From assembly GCF_963583255.1 (NCBI RefSeq), contig NC_084817.1, positions 12,344,121 through 12,408,120 of the forward strand: a stretch of 64,000 nt of DNA. Direction: 5' to 3'. A program made the position numbers and the translations under genes. Shown piece by piece: positions 34,140-46,590 of this stretch. Each line of letters opens with the position of its first letter. Within the stretch, counting starts at the first letter, position 1. Source of the DNA: Pyrus communis (taxonomy: Eukaryota; Streptophyta; Magnoliopsida; Rosales; Rosaceae). A model generated the notes under the pieces. That model did no database searches. It had not been told where the DNA came from and saw only the letters and a program-made list of their open reading frames with translations.

Positions 34140-37100
34140 CTAGGTCTAGTAGTTGGTGAATTCTTTTGGGCTTTGTAGTTCATAGTCCTTGATTTGAATG
34201 TTGTAATTGTTACAAGCTTTATTCTTACTTCTTTGAATGTAAATTTTGCTAGAAATTTTGCCATCTCAAATGTTGTAGATGTAGTTCATATGAGCATGAA
34301 ATTTGAAGCTAAAATTTGGTGCCATGTTTTTTGGGGAAATTCGGCTAAATCCAAATGGTGGATTTTTGGGTTCATGTTTGTCTTGTTAAAAGCGTTTTAA
34401 AGTGACTTTTGGAACCCCTAAGTACCCTAGTATGGTAATATGTTATTTCCCTTAAGTTTGAGAGTTTTTGGGGTGTCTTTGGGTGAAAAATGTTCATGGA
34501 GCTCTTATGGGTTTTCATGGATGTTCTTCATTGTTCTTGTTATGTTCTTGGCAAGAACAAAAAGGTTGGGAATTTTGATTCAAAGTTTTTGGTTGTTTAC
34601 ATAAAGTTTTTGTTAGTGATGGATGGTATGGCTTGGCTTTTTCAATCAACACCCATACCTACTTTACTATTCACACCATACCAATCACTTACAACTTTCT
34701 TTCACCTTTCAACCAAATCAACTCACAAACAACCTCACCTCTCACCTACCAAAACCGGCCATCCTTATAATGTGGGGGGGGGGGGGGGGGGGGGGGGGGT
34801 TTGGGACTTTTATGCAATTACATAATGTTTTGATACTTTTGTGTATTTGCACTTTGACCCGAAAGTTTACATTTTTACGTAAAGGCCCAAAATCGCTAAA
34901 GGACAAATTGTTTTGCTCCTTTAATGAAGTTTTTGTATTTGTTGAAATTTTTGGGTTCTAGTTGTAATTACATGAAGTAGTGGACTTTTGTGTTTTTGCA
35001 ATATAGCCCAAATAGTTGAGGTTATTGCATTTGGCCGAAATTAGTTGAGAACAAAATAGTTTTGTATCTTTAAATGAGAATTGGATTTTCATTTTATTTA
35101 GCTCCATCTAAATCAATTCTATGGATACAAAAACCAAATGACAAGGTTGCATTCAAGTTTAATTAGTTAAAGCGTTAATTAATTAAAAAAAGGGTGATTA
35201 TGAACCTAAGCCTACGATAATTGAGCTATGTGAATGACTGTCTTTCAAATTTGTTTGAACCATGGGAATGTGTAGATTAGATTTTGGTTGTAATTTCATA
35301 TGATCAAATGTTGTAAAAGAGCATAAGCTCTTCTTTATTTTAAAGTAATTTGTTTTGATCAAGTGTTGTAAAAAAGCATAAGCTCATCTTTACTTTGAAG
35401 TACTCATTTCTTGTTTTATTTGATATGCATGAAATTGGAGTAGAGGGTCCAACACCCAATAAGAAAACACGCCTTAATGTGATTAAACGCGTAACTAAAA
35501 TCAATCACCATTCCCAGACCGAGATCCAACACTATGCTCGTGTTGGATCGAATCAAAGGTTCATAGTCATCCTAAGGCCCTAATGCAACTATATAGTCCA
35601 TTAATGAATGCAAAGCTTATGTTGTAGTACCATATATTCTTGCTTTAAAAACCATTTTACAAGCATAGTGGGAGTATCATATACTACTAAATCAATCACA
35701 TGGACCAATAGTAGTGATAGGACCAAATTGTTTTAATGTGATTAAAATGAATGCTCATATGTGATGAGACCTAAAACCCTCAACCAAACCATTATTAAGT
35801 TGACAAGCGTGAGAGTGTTTTGAACACTCTTTCATGGCCTTCCACCGTGGTAGGCTCTAATCGTTTGTGACTCGTACACCGACTTCACCCTATCATGGGG
35901 GAGTACAAAGTGCGTGCTTACACTCAGGAGGAGTCCTATACGCATACATGATGTTGTGAAGGTAGGCAACAAGAATGATCAACATCATATCATTGTGAGG
36001 TTGTTCTTGAACCCCTACCCAAACTTGCATGGTGGGAATGACTTAACTAAGTGCAATGGAGCCAACATCGTATCATTGTGAGGCATCATTCTCTAGAGGC
36101 CAAATAAGACGGTAATTACATTAGATGTAAATGAGTAAGCATACTCTCTCATTATTATTGTTGCTAGCCAACATCATATCATTATGAGGTGGGCTTGGTA
36201 ATAGTGAGCCTCCTATACTCTACTAAGAGTTTTCCTCCAAAACTCTCGAATTCCGATGAGGGATATGGAATTTGCCAAAAATAGTGGGTGGTGCTATTTG
36301 ATTTAAAGACCCAGATCAAATGGCTTAAAATCAATCAATATATTTGCCAAAAATAGTGGGTGGTGCTATTTGCCAAAAATATTCGTTATGTATTTACTTA
36401 CCGATCTATTTGCAAACATTATCCAAAACTTGACAAAGAAAAGTCGAATGCTTTAGTTTCCGGACTTGGTACCACGATCCCATAGATTGTCTTGAATGGA
36501 TTGTATATGTACCTAAGTAGTCTCATCCTCACAATCTTCCTATTGATAATGTATCATTGGAAGAACATGTTAGATAAGTCTATCCTAAAGAGGACAACAC
36601 AAACAACCAATACTTATTCCTTTATTGTATGAATAAAGGAACTTATGAAGATTAGCATAAAGACATGGACACTTTTAGTGTCATAGTTCTTCACTTACAA
36701 ATCATTGTATGAAGAAATAAGAGTTGCTTTGAACAACCCTTAGTTAATGCAAACACTAGTGCTTGTTTCTTTATTAAATGAACAAGGAACTTGAGAAGCA
36801 AGCACAAGGGCATGGACACTTTATGTGCCATGATTCGTCATTTACAAATTGTTGTATGAAGAAATGAGAGTTGCCTTGAACAACTCTTGAAAGTTTGTAA
36901 ATATGTTTAGAACATAATGGTTGGTTGACAAAAATAGTCCATCAACATGGACTTATGATGATTTTGAATCATTGAGTGTTGAAGTGTTAAACCACTTCTA
37001 GAGACAGAAACTAGGCAAAGACTTCACCTATTGCGTCCCTATCCAAATGGTTCGCTAAGTTTATTGTGAACTATATTGTGAACAATAACCATATGCTCTC

Positions 37101-37929
37101 CAAATCGTTTGATGTGTATAACATAGTTGAAATAGGTTTCAAGAGAGATAGTGGGAGTTTAGGGACCATGACTATTGTAGTCAATGGAGAAGTCAAATGA
37201 AGAAGACAAAATAACTCTAAGGGAACAAACTTTCTTTATGAAAGGATGGACATTGGAAGGGGTATTTGCAAGAAATGTCTTGCAAGTGTCAAGAACACAC
37301 CTTTCAAAGCTGTTGTAAATTGTTCTTGAATAGTTCAAAACAGTTGGTTCTTCGAATTGAATGCTTGATTCCGTATTAGTAACTATGTTTTACAATCGTT
37401 GTAAAAGTGTGGCTAATAAGAAGTAGAAGATTAATGAAAGAAGAAAAAGGTACTTCACATTCGAAACGTGAATCAAATATAGATATCTGTGAAAGCAGAT
37501 AGTGCTTACTTCCTCATATGAACTGCTAAAGAAAATGGAAAACAAAGATTGTCTTTACATTTCAATTTGAATAAAGGAACTTAATTCCATCATTATAGTT
37601 TCAAGAGATGGATAAATGTTTTGTTTGACGAAGCATTGTTCTTTATTAATGAATGATTGGATTATAGGAATCCGATTAATTGTCTCTATATTGTAGAGAT
37701 AATGTGGTAGTATTAACTGTTTAGAATACGATGATGCTTAAAACCCAAAAGGTTACAAGGTAGTGACTAACCCTACTGAGTTGTGACACCTCTAAAACAT
37801 AAATTACAAGTTGGTCATAGATGGATGCTTTGGATCGTTAGATCCGGATCCAATACCTTCTTGTTAAAATTGTATAGGGGCGAAATGTTCGAATCTTTAT
37901 TCTTTTTGGAAAGAAGAAAGAATCACAAA
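34140..37929 (+). other. copia leader and gag region, no intact frame
   Basis: This stretch should hold the leader and gag but is full of stops in all frames. It has a 26-G run at 34774-34799 and a repeated short motif CATC(A/G)TATCATTGTGAGG (about 35986, 36066 and, as ATTATGAGG, 36173). No confident protein motif. Confidence 0.45.
34774..34799 (+). repeat. poly-G run, 26 bases
   Basis: An uninterrupted G run after AATGT. It could fold as a G-quadruplex. Exact length is unreliable in most sequencing chemistries. Confidence 0.9.
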
Positions 37930-40240
37930 GTTGTTGGGGTTAATTCACTTAGATGTTAGTGGCACTTGTCCACAACATAATACTACTCATGTTGTATGAC
38001 ATTCACCGAAGATCACTCTCGGTTGGACTATCGTTTATTTTGAATAAACACAAGTCCGAATACTTTGCAAAAGGTTTCAAAGAATTCAAGAATGTGAGTT
38101 GATGAGTAAGACGTCTAAAGTATTTATCTCCTTAGATTTGATCCAAGGAAAAATAACACTTTAGAAGAGAGAGTTTCCTTGAAAGATATCAAGGAAAGTA
38201 GCATCATAAGATAATGAATTTCTCCATTGGGAGAATAACAAACTCGAATAAGATTTAGTTCGTTGGATGTTATCAATTACCCATATATAGGATATATACT
38301 TCTAAAACAATATGATTGTCAATTAGAAGATCTTCCAAAATTTTCATGACTCCATAGGATGTAGTTGGAAAGAAAGACAAGTCTTAATCATGTTAAGATT
38401 TTGGGGTTGTATGCTAATAAGCAATATTTGTTTGAGAACAATCTTGTGGGATATCCTTAAATTAACCTTTGGATATCACTTCTATAAACCAACTAACAAA
38501 TGTTGTTTGTTGGGTAGTTCATTGTAATCCTACATTAGGATTTGCCTAAGATAGAGCAAATAAACGAGAGATAGAACTCAAAGAATGGGTTCTTTGAGAG
38601 ACAAGATGATGATCAACAAATATAACAACCTAGTTCCTACACCACAAGCTCCAAGGTAGTCGAGAAGGATTTATAAACCGTCTCACTTGAATGGTTTGAA
38701 CTTTATGACTATGTCATAGAGTTGCACCTTTTAATTCGAAGGAAATAAGAATGAAAATCCTTATGACTACATTAAGTGTATATACGACATATATTCAAGA
38801 AAATGGTATAGTACCATTGGACCCGAAATAATGAAACCTTCATAGCTAATTGGTAGCTTAATGTGACTATAATCAACGAGATTGGTTGACTTGGAAGAAA
38901 CCATCTTTGATGTAGTCTTGGTTTCAATTAATTCGAAGATTGCTAGCTACAACTAAACGGTGATTCAATGTTTGGACATAATATGGGTTTCCGAAACCCT
39001 TATCAAGACAGTCTTGATAATATATGTCTAAAATTTGGAATCACAAGACGTGTAAGTTGTAGAGATCCATCCATAATGAATCTTAGCAAGCTAGTGGGAG
39101 CCATAAGTGTCTTATGAGAGAAAGATCAAATTGTTTGATTTCTCATAAAGATGTAAATGAATCTTTTGTTTACTAGGTTTACAAAAGATTATGGGAGTTA
39201 ATCATATTCCTAAATTTGAACATATATATGATATATTAATTTTAGGAATTCTTCTTCGTTAAAGTTATGACTTTAAACATTCTATAGCGAAAGAATGTAT
39301 ATGGGAGACATAATCTATATACATGGGATGGAAATCTATAATGATAGATTTCAGGATATAATTGGATTATATCAAGCCCTAATAATAGACAAAATATGCT
39401 AGGAAGTTTCTCATATGATGATAAACTTCAATCAGAAGGACAACTCTAGTGAGACTAGGAAGTTGCTCTTCTCAAAGGGAACGTACCCTTTGACTCCCAA
39501 AGAAATAATGCGTAAATAGAATCCTTTATGCATACTCAGAAAGATGACTTACGTATTTCATATTGTATGAATAACATTGATATGAATTGTGCCAAGATCA
39601 GTACAAGATGATATTAGTGCAAGCCCAGGATCAAAACCATGGCAACTGTCAAGTGAGTCCTTAAGTATTTAAGAAATACTAAAGGATACATTCCTCAAGA
39701 ATGAGGAAGAATTAGAGTAACGCAATGGAAGCGTAAAAGTATTAGATTATGAATCTAATATCGTATCCATCATTGGATGTCTCTTCATTTTGAATGAAGA
39801 GATAATTGGATATCTCTTTATTATGACTAAAGAGATATTTGGATAGAGAGATTATAAGTAATGACTTTAGTGTGTTCCATCATGCAAAATATATTGCCAT
39901 ATAGAAGCTTACAACAATGTTGTTTGGATGGGAAAGTTCATTTATGAACTCTTTATTCGGTTCCAACCAAAAAATGTCTCAAGTGTACCGACACTATGAC
40001 ACTAATGGGGCAATAGCTCAAGCCAAGGAATCAAGGTCTCATCAAGATCGGAACTCAAATGAGAGACTAAACGACATGATTGAGAATCATGTATAATGGT
40101 GACGTCGTTATTCTCAAGGTTGCTTCTATGGATAACATATAGATATCCATTGTCTAGGCCTACAACTTAGCCATTTTTGAAATGACTACAAAAGAGGTAT
40201 CATCACTGATGACCAAGCTGATTGGCTCTAGTGCAAGTGG
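37930..40240 (+). pseudogene. copia integrase, RT and RNase H remnant
   Basis: Across several frames I can read an integrase-like piece near 37941 (IHLDVSGTCP, the DxxG region). RT-like pieces near 39295-39400 (GDIIYIHGMEIYNDR, then IIGLYQA) correspond to the ILG.eI-rDR / lLgLsQ block of copia RT. Near 39650 VLKYLRNTKGY follows. RNase H-like pieces near 39950-40120 include NGAIAQAKESRSHQ, matching the copia D-N-GA-A-S-EPRSH motif. Order and strand agree with Ty1/copia. Dozens of stops and shifts rule out function. Confidence 0.75.
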
Positions 40241-40245
40241 GAGAT

Positions 40246-41654
40246 TGTTGGAAATGTGCCCTAACATCAATCATATGATGATACTTTACGGACATTTCAC
40301 ATATTAAAGTAATCTACTTTAATATAAAGGGCAAAGTTATCGTTTTAAGCCGTCTCATATAAATGTTATATGCTTAAACAATAAGTCCAAGGAATATGCA
40401 ACTGGGAGAATGTGATCTAAAGAAGTTAGATACATAAGACCATTCTCTTTCGTATACATATCCTAAATGTTCCTGATCATAGGATTGCCAATTGGGCATT
40501 GACAGTCCGTTAAGATCAGTATGTGTTATGTCTTCTCTTAGGGAGAGTGACTGGTCTCGAGTCATTGGTGTGACTGACACCAAGATAAGCATGTAGGTGC
40601 TCAATCGAGAATGAGTCCACTGAACACGATCAACAAGGAGTTTTCATACTCATGTCACATGAGAACTCATGGTTGGGATAATGCAAAGTAGTCATTTGAC
40701 CTGAGGCATCATAGTTGTCTTGTGGTTAGGTCCTCGATCTTTGACTATGTCAAAGTCACTCCATCAGAGGGTGTCCATGGCATAGTTGGGGTCAAGCCAC
40801 TTAGCCATAGAGGCAAGTGAATGCGCAACAAGGGATCTCTAAGTTTCAAACCGTTTGAGGGAGAACACTCTATGATTTGATTAAGAATCTCTGGCCAGAG
40901 TATGATGAGATTTAGGAAGTTGTTCCAAATCACATTCAAGGTAATCATATAAGTAAAATAATCACATTGGATAGTAGACTTGAATAAACTATCAAACCAA
41001 ACAATGTGGTCAAGAGTAATGTATTAGAGAAAGACCGTATTGCATTGTAATCCTAAACTGAATAGGTTATCCACCTCTTCGGATTAGCTTGGGTAACCAT
41101 GACATAGTGTTAGGTGTCATTCATGGTTTGTGGATGCCCTAAACGTGTATAATCACTAAAGGGAGAATTGAAGGTAAGTTTCAATTCACAATCTATTTGA
41201 AGAGTTCTAATCGCCCACTGCCTCGCTAAAAGGAACCTAATGGATCGTACACCGAGTAAGGTAGAGATTGAAGAAATAATGGACATGAGTAAGGATAATT
41301 AAATGGTTTAATTATTTATGGCTAGGATTAATTAATATGTTAATTAATCAAACGATCGTGATAGACCTTGGGTTAGTTCAATAGGCTTCGAACGTCAAGC
41401 CCATTGATTTAAGTTTTATGACAACTTAATGAATAAAGAATCGAGAGGGCCCAAACAACCCAATGACCATAGAAGGCCGGCCATATGTTGAAAGAAAGGC
41501 TTTTTGTTCTTTTGTCACTTAAGTGAAGTGACTATATAAACAACTTTATAGCCAAAATTCATTTAAGGTTTCTTTTGGAGAAAAGATGAAAACACAAGCT
41601 CCATTTTCTCTCTAAGAGGTCGGCTACCCTAGGAAGGTTTTACTAGCATCTAGA
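40246..41654 (+). repeat. copia 3' LTR, truncated
   Basis: Starts TGTTGGAAATGTGCCCTAAC and follows the 5' LTR up to CTAGCATCTA. The homology then breaks at a perfect palindrome (41655-41676) and a short repeat of the preceding bases. It keeps the unfilled ACGAT site at 40626-40630. Confidence 0.85.
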
Positions 41655-41689
41655 AAAACCTTCCTAGGAAGGTTTTACTAGCATAATGT
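41655..41689. repeat. palindromic junction at truncated copia LTR
   Basis: Bases 41655-41676 form a perfect 22-bp palindrome centred on CCTAGG. The right half plus ACTAGCAT repeats the sequence just upstream (about 41626-41648). This looks like a repair junction made by template switching. Confidence 0.75.
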
Positions 41690-42123
41690 CATCTAAAAGG
41701 TCTCTAGGTGAAAAGGAACAATAATATACGTTTGCTGTAGTAAAAGTGGCTTTCACAGACTTCTCATGCACATTGACGAACTCTGGATCCTTCAAACAGA
41801 GAGTTGCAGGATCCTTAACATCTTTTGGATAAGTTACTGAGAAGAGAAAAATTTGCTTATTCTTAGGTGGATCTTTAATGATTCACTCAACTGCTGGCTT
41901 AAAACTTGCATAACTGAGCGTACAATCTGCCTCATCAAGGCCAAAACCTATTCCCTGGCCGTAAAAGTCTACCCAAATCAACAGAAAATATAGGAATATA
42001 ATTTACATGACACGGGTGCACTGTTACTTGACATCCCGTGCTAGTGTTATAACATCAAGTGAACTTTGGACAATAGCTAGGATGCATAGTGAAACCAGAA
42101 TTTGCATTGCATGATGACGATTA
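41690..42123 (-). pseudogene. RH32-like copy F, exon 3 region
   Basis: Aligns with exon 3 of the other units (TTCTCATGCACATTGACGAAC, then GATCTTTAATGATTCACTC). The motif II region is garbled (DEAD followed by C in place of RM). It is interrupted at 42123 by the CACTA element, whose TTA target duplication is 42121-42123. Confidence 0.75.
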
Positions 42124-42690
42124 CACTAGTACAAAAGGGCCTTATTATGTCTGTGGTTGGTGTCGCTTTTATAAAACATAGTGGCACTTAAGACATTCCG
42201 ACACCTACTTTACATGGTGTCGTAATTACTATCGCTTATAACCGACATAAACTGTTAATGTCGCTTATAACCGACAAAGATTTTAATATTTTTTAATAGT
42301 GATGTTGCTTGTAACTGACATAGATTTTAATATTTTTTAATAGTGGTGTCGCTTTAAAAAAAAATTGTGTCGCTTTTAACCGACATAATGTCAACGTTAG
42401 TTAAAAGAAGACTAGTGTCGCTTTTTTCCGACACTAATGATAGTTTTTAAATATTTTCAAAGCCAGTGTCGGTTGTAGCTGACATAAGTTTTAATTTTTA
42501 TTAAATATTTTGAAACCCGGTATTGCTTGTAATCGACATAAAGTTAGCATCGGTTAAAAGAAGAATGGTGTCGCTTATACCCAACACTAGAGAAAGTTTT
42601 TAAATATTTTCAAAGCCTGTGTTGCTTGTAGCCGACATAGATTTTAAATTTTTTTAAATATTTTGAAACCCGGTGTTGGTTGTAGGCGAC
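42124..42690. repeat. CACTA left subterminal repeat block
   Basis: About fifteen degenerate copies of TGTCGCTT-TAACCGACAT and its complement, the binding-site arrays typical of CACTA ends. Matching blocks lie at 44560-44940 and 46810-47220; the middle block suggests a nested or rearranged CACTA end. Confidence 0.8.
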
Positions 42691-42718
42691 AGATTGGTGG
42701 CCTTTATATAGCCTCTAG

Positions 42719-44225
42719 CATAGACTTGGTAAACGGGTTGTGTCTGTCGTGTTTGTGTAACACCTGTTATCTTAACAGGTTGTGTCGTGTCACACCCGTT
42801 ATGACCCGTTAAGAAAAATATTTTTTTTCTTAAATTTGCACATACCACACATTTCCACATAAATATTACTTCAAAACATTAAAGCACATTTGTCGTTACA
42901 TATACACTCGAAAATAAGAATCTAATAAACAAACATCCATACACTACTAGTCTATTACAAAATATTAAATGTGCAGGGATATGCAAAATGAAAGAGTTTT
43001 TGTTTTCAAGGTTGTGAAGCCTTTCTCAAAAGTTTAAATGTTGCCAATGGAACTCAAGATTGCATGTTATTCTTTTTACAAAATCCTCAATTTTCATCGA
43101 TCATCATGACATAAGATTTTGTGGTATCCACTTGTGTAAATATTTTAAATTGATGATCAAATTAGTTCATTGTATTCATATAGGATCAAGGAGTGTAGCT
43201 GTAAAAAATCATCAAAATCGGAGTTAATATAACCATTAAATCGTGATTTTTCGTTTATAACTGTCAAAAAGTTTTGTCCGTTACTTGATCTCTGAATGTT
43301 TGTTTTTTGCAATTTTTGGTGTATGCAATCTCGAAGTATATACAAACATGTTTGATGGTTAGATCATTGAAACTAGTTTCGTAGAATGGGTATCCCATCA
43401 AAACTATAGATTCACTAACACTTAAGAGTTTATTCATACTTTCATTAAGTATAACATAAGATTCTATGGTATCCACTAGTGTAAATATTTTAAATTGAAG
43501 ATCGAGTTCATTCATTATATTCATATAGGGTCAAGTAGTATAGCTGTAAAAAATCATCAAAATCGGAGTTAAAATAACCGTTAAATCTTGAATTTTCTTT
43601 TATAACCGTTGAAAAGTTTTGTCCTATTACTTGATCTTTGAATGTTTGTTTTTTGCGATTTTTGGCGTATGCGATATCGAAGTATATACAAACAAGTTTG
43701 ACAATTGGATTGTTAAAGTTAGTTTCGTAGAATGCGTATCCCATCAAAACAATAGATTCACAAACACTTTAAGAGTTTATTCATACTTTCATTAAGTATA
43801 ACATAAGATTTTGTGGTATCCACTAGTGTAAATATTTTAAATTGAAGATCAAATTCATTCATTGTATTCATATAGGATCAAGGAGTGTAGCTATAAAAAA
43901 TAATCAAAATCGGAGTTAAAATAACCGTTAAATATTGAGTTTTTGTTTTTTAACTGTCGAAAAGTTTTGTCCCGTAACTTGATCTCTGAATGTTTGTGTC
44001 TTGCGATTTTTGGCGTATGTGATCTCGAAGTATATACAACCATGTTTGACGATTGGATTGTTAAAACTAGTTTTGTAGAATGTGTATCCCATCAAAACAA
44101 TAGATTCACTAACACTTAAGATTTATGCATACTTTCATTAAGTATAACATAAGATTTTGTGGTATCCACTAGTGTAAATATTTTAAAATTGAAGATCGAG
44201 TTCATTCATTGTATTCATATTGATG
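42719..44225 (-). mobile_element. nested repeat element A with 345-bp tandem repeats
   Basis: Begins TAGACTTGGTAAACGGGTTG and a GTGTCGTGTCACACCCGTTA-rich end, followed by an AT-rich body and about 3.3 copies of the 345-bp repeat in the opposite orientation to element B at 49750-52470. The right end is not defined; it may be truncated. Superfamily not determined. Confidence 0.6.
43085..44225 (-). repeat. 345-bp tandem repeat, about 3.3 copies
   Basis: Each copy contains ATCCCATCAAAAC(T/A)ATAGATTC, GTAAATATTTTAAATTGA and AGTGTAGCTGTAAAAAATCA, spaced at about 345 bp. It is the reverse complement of the repeat at 49985-52015. Confidence 0.85.
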
Positions 44226-45018
44226 ATTATGCCATACCTAATTTGGATGATCGGATACTTGACAATGAAAATTTTCATACAAGGGTTGGCGTGGAAGAGA
44301 CTCATTTTTATGAATCATTACCGTATGTGATGATATTAATTAGACTATGTATTAATTAGACTAGATATATTAATTAAACTATGTTTCAATTCGTATGTGA
44401 TGATATTTTATCATAAAATTATATTTTTGTTTTTTATTACGTATTTTATTTATTAAAATCTTAAAATATTATATGAGATAACATAAATAAATAAAAAATA
44501 AAAAAAAGTGCTAGTTAATTTTTTTTCTTAGGGTTAAACATTTTTTTTTTTCAAAATAGTTTTTTGTCGCTTTTATCTGACGCCATTGATCGGATTATTT
44601 GAAATACTTAGGCGGGAATTTTGCCGCTTGTATCTCTTAATTCGACGCCATGTGAATAGTGTCGGTTAAAAGCGACGTAAAGTGAATTGGGAAGAGAAAT
44701 GCAATCAGTCACTTGGGAAAGGAACTGTCAGTCAAATGTGTTGTCATTTTTAACCGATGCTGATTCAATTTAAGCTGACGCTACGTGTATTTAATAAAGT
44801 GTGTCAAGCTTCATCTAATTCAACATTGTCTGTCAGAAATTAGTGTCGGTTTTAATCGACACTAAGCGTAATTTATTTCGACGCTAATGACTTTTATTTT
44901 GACGTCATGCAGTCAATGTCGGTTTTAACTGACTCCAACTAAGTATACATTTTTAAACCCCTTCTTCCTCATTTCATTTGTGCCTTCATTTCTGTCTTTC
45001 TCCTTCTCCATCCCTATT

Positions 45019-45555
45019 TCATCTGTGGTCCATCTTCCCCGTGCGTCCCTTTCTTCCCCCGTGCTCCATGTTCCGGTGGTAGTGAGCCAATCCCAGCAGA
45101 ATCTGCCGGCTGAAGTCTCTCACAGTGTCCCTCCTTAAGCCGCCGCGTCGAATCTTACGACTCAGATCAGCTGCAGGATCATGCGACTCGAAAACGACAT
45201 CGTAGCTGTCTTTCTTGGGTACGTCGTCCTTCAGATGGAAGATGTGCTCATATGGAGTGATTCGGCGGCAGATGGAGACCTCTTTCTCAACCGACAGTTT
45301 ACCATCAGTGTCGCAGAGTTTGTACCGCTTAAGCGTAACGGCGGTGCTGGTGACAGTGATTTTGGCAGAGTAGGATCTATTCTCCTGATCTCTGAACACC
45401 TCAGCTCCGACGAGGTACTTCTCCCTGGGTGCTTCTCTTATCACTCGGGCCGGACTTCCTCTGATTCCGCCAGCTTCGCGCCTTCGTAAGCGCGATGGTC
45501 CGCCACTTCCTCGGCCGAATCGGAACCCCCCTCCGCTTTTCCCAGATCCCAACAT
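45019..45555 (-). pseudogene. captured protein-kinase N-lobe fragment inside the CACTA element
   Basis: A 178-codon minus-strand frame, markedly more GC-rich than its surroundings, with a Gly/Ser/Arg-rich start (MLGSGKSGGGFRFGRGSGG). Later segments look like a kinase N-lobe and hinge: VTLKRYKL (the VALK lysine strand), EKEVSICRRI (helix C with its Glu) and DSYDVVFESHDPAADL (hinge). DTVRDFSRQILLGLAHYH follows (helix E). The frame then stops near NMEHGG, so the HRD catalytic loop and DFG are absent and it cannot be an active kinase. Capture of host gene pieces is known for CACTA elements. Upstream (45607-45736) is a segment also found in the Mutator-like composite at 49136-49268. I cannot name the parent kinase. 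Confidence 0.55.
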
Positions 45556-45742
45556 CTTCCACTACAGTCCACAAATGATCTGATTTTTTATTCGTTTCTT
45601 GAACATTCTATTCCGATTCGTGCGACTTCTGTTCTCCTTTCTTACCCTTTTCTGCTGGTTTCGTTGCCAATTCTGGAATAAGGGTATAAATATTTTTTTT
45701 TTACTTGAAGATTGTAGAATAAGTCAATGATAAACAACTTTT

Positions 45743-46590
45743 TTGCTCCAATCGTTCTTGCCTAAAATTTTAGCCCGGAATTGTTAAAGAATGAACTTAG
45801 GCTATTTTTTATTCTTAAATTAATTTTTTTTTAAATAAATATGTAGACTACCGTAAATTAATTTTATGAACATTTTAATCTAAAAATATTTAAATTTCGA
45901 TAAATATTGAAAAAATCACTAAATTTTCACCAATCTTTCAAAATCACTAAACTTTCACCAATTACGACCTCTAATACGCTCTCTTGCCATGTTGAACAAT
46001 TTGGAAATGGAAAGAAATGGTAGAAAGATAAATTGGAAGGATTGTAGGAGAAAATTGAGTTTTGTGTGGATGATTGAACAAATATATAGGTATTTATAGA
46101 GTTTTTGGGTGAATTTTGAGTTAAATAATTTTTTTTAATTATTTTAGTCGTTGGATTTAAATTTGGGCCGTTAGATCTTTTTTTTTTTTTTACCGTTAGA
46201 TTTGATTATATTCAATATCAGCCGTTGAATTCAATGTATTTTAAAATAACATATTCTAAAAAAATTAAATTTGAATTTGGACCGTTGGATCAACCAATGG
46301 TCCTTAGATCTTAGTTGTTGGGTGTCATTTCGGTGGCCGATAGGCTTATGACAGAGGGCCCCACCCCTGTCGGGTAGACTTTGCAAGTCCATCACGTGGG
46401 CTCGTTGGAGAGTGAACGGGCCGAGAGTGGCCCAACTGCCCACAAGTCCACTCACATGGGGCGGGGGGAGGGGGGAATTTGGGGGGGTATTTGGCCCAGC
46501 TTTGGCATTGACTTTAAGCCCAAGGTTTTAGCATGGGTTGAGGGTGTTTGGGGGGAAATTTGGCAAATAGCCCACCATTGGAGTTGGTCA
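45743..46590. mobile_element. possible hAT-type MITE nested in the CACTA element
   Basis: The left part (GCTCCAATCGTTC...GCCTAAAATTTTAGCC) and right part (AATAGCCCACCATTGGAGTTGG) are roughly inverted. Repeated CCGTTGGAT / CCGTTAGAT arms occur inside. Ends like this are common in plant hAT MITEs. Boundaries and duplication are not fixed. A G-rich patch sits at 46450-46490. Confidence 0.3.

Larger units (their letters stand above)
30522..41654 (+). mobile_element. Ty1/copia LTR retrotransposon, decayed, with nested solo LTR
   Basis: The 5' LTR (30522-34124) starts TGTTGGAAATGTGCCC and ends TTCA, followed by the primer site TGGTATCAAGAGCC. The 3' LTR (40246-41654) starts with the same bases after the purine tract AGTGGGAGA but is truncated. 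Between them lies a pol region ruined by stops, in copia order (integrase before RT). The 3' LTR lost its last few hundred bases, and about 100 bp of helicase unit are missing at the right junction, so no target duplication can be read. Confidence 0.88.

Noticed and set aside
34490..34961. Plus-strand frames containing a poly-Gly run
   Set aside because: The Gly run comes from the 26-G tract in copia leader DNA; no family resemblance on either side.
40745..40948. Minus-strand 67-aa frame in the copia 3' LTR
   Set aside because: Antisense to the LTR, not conserved as a frame in the 5' LTR.
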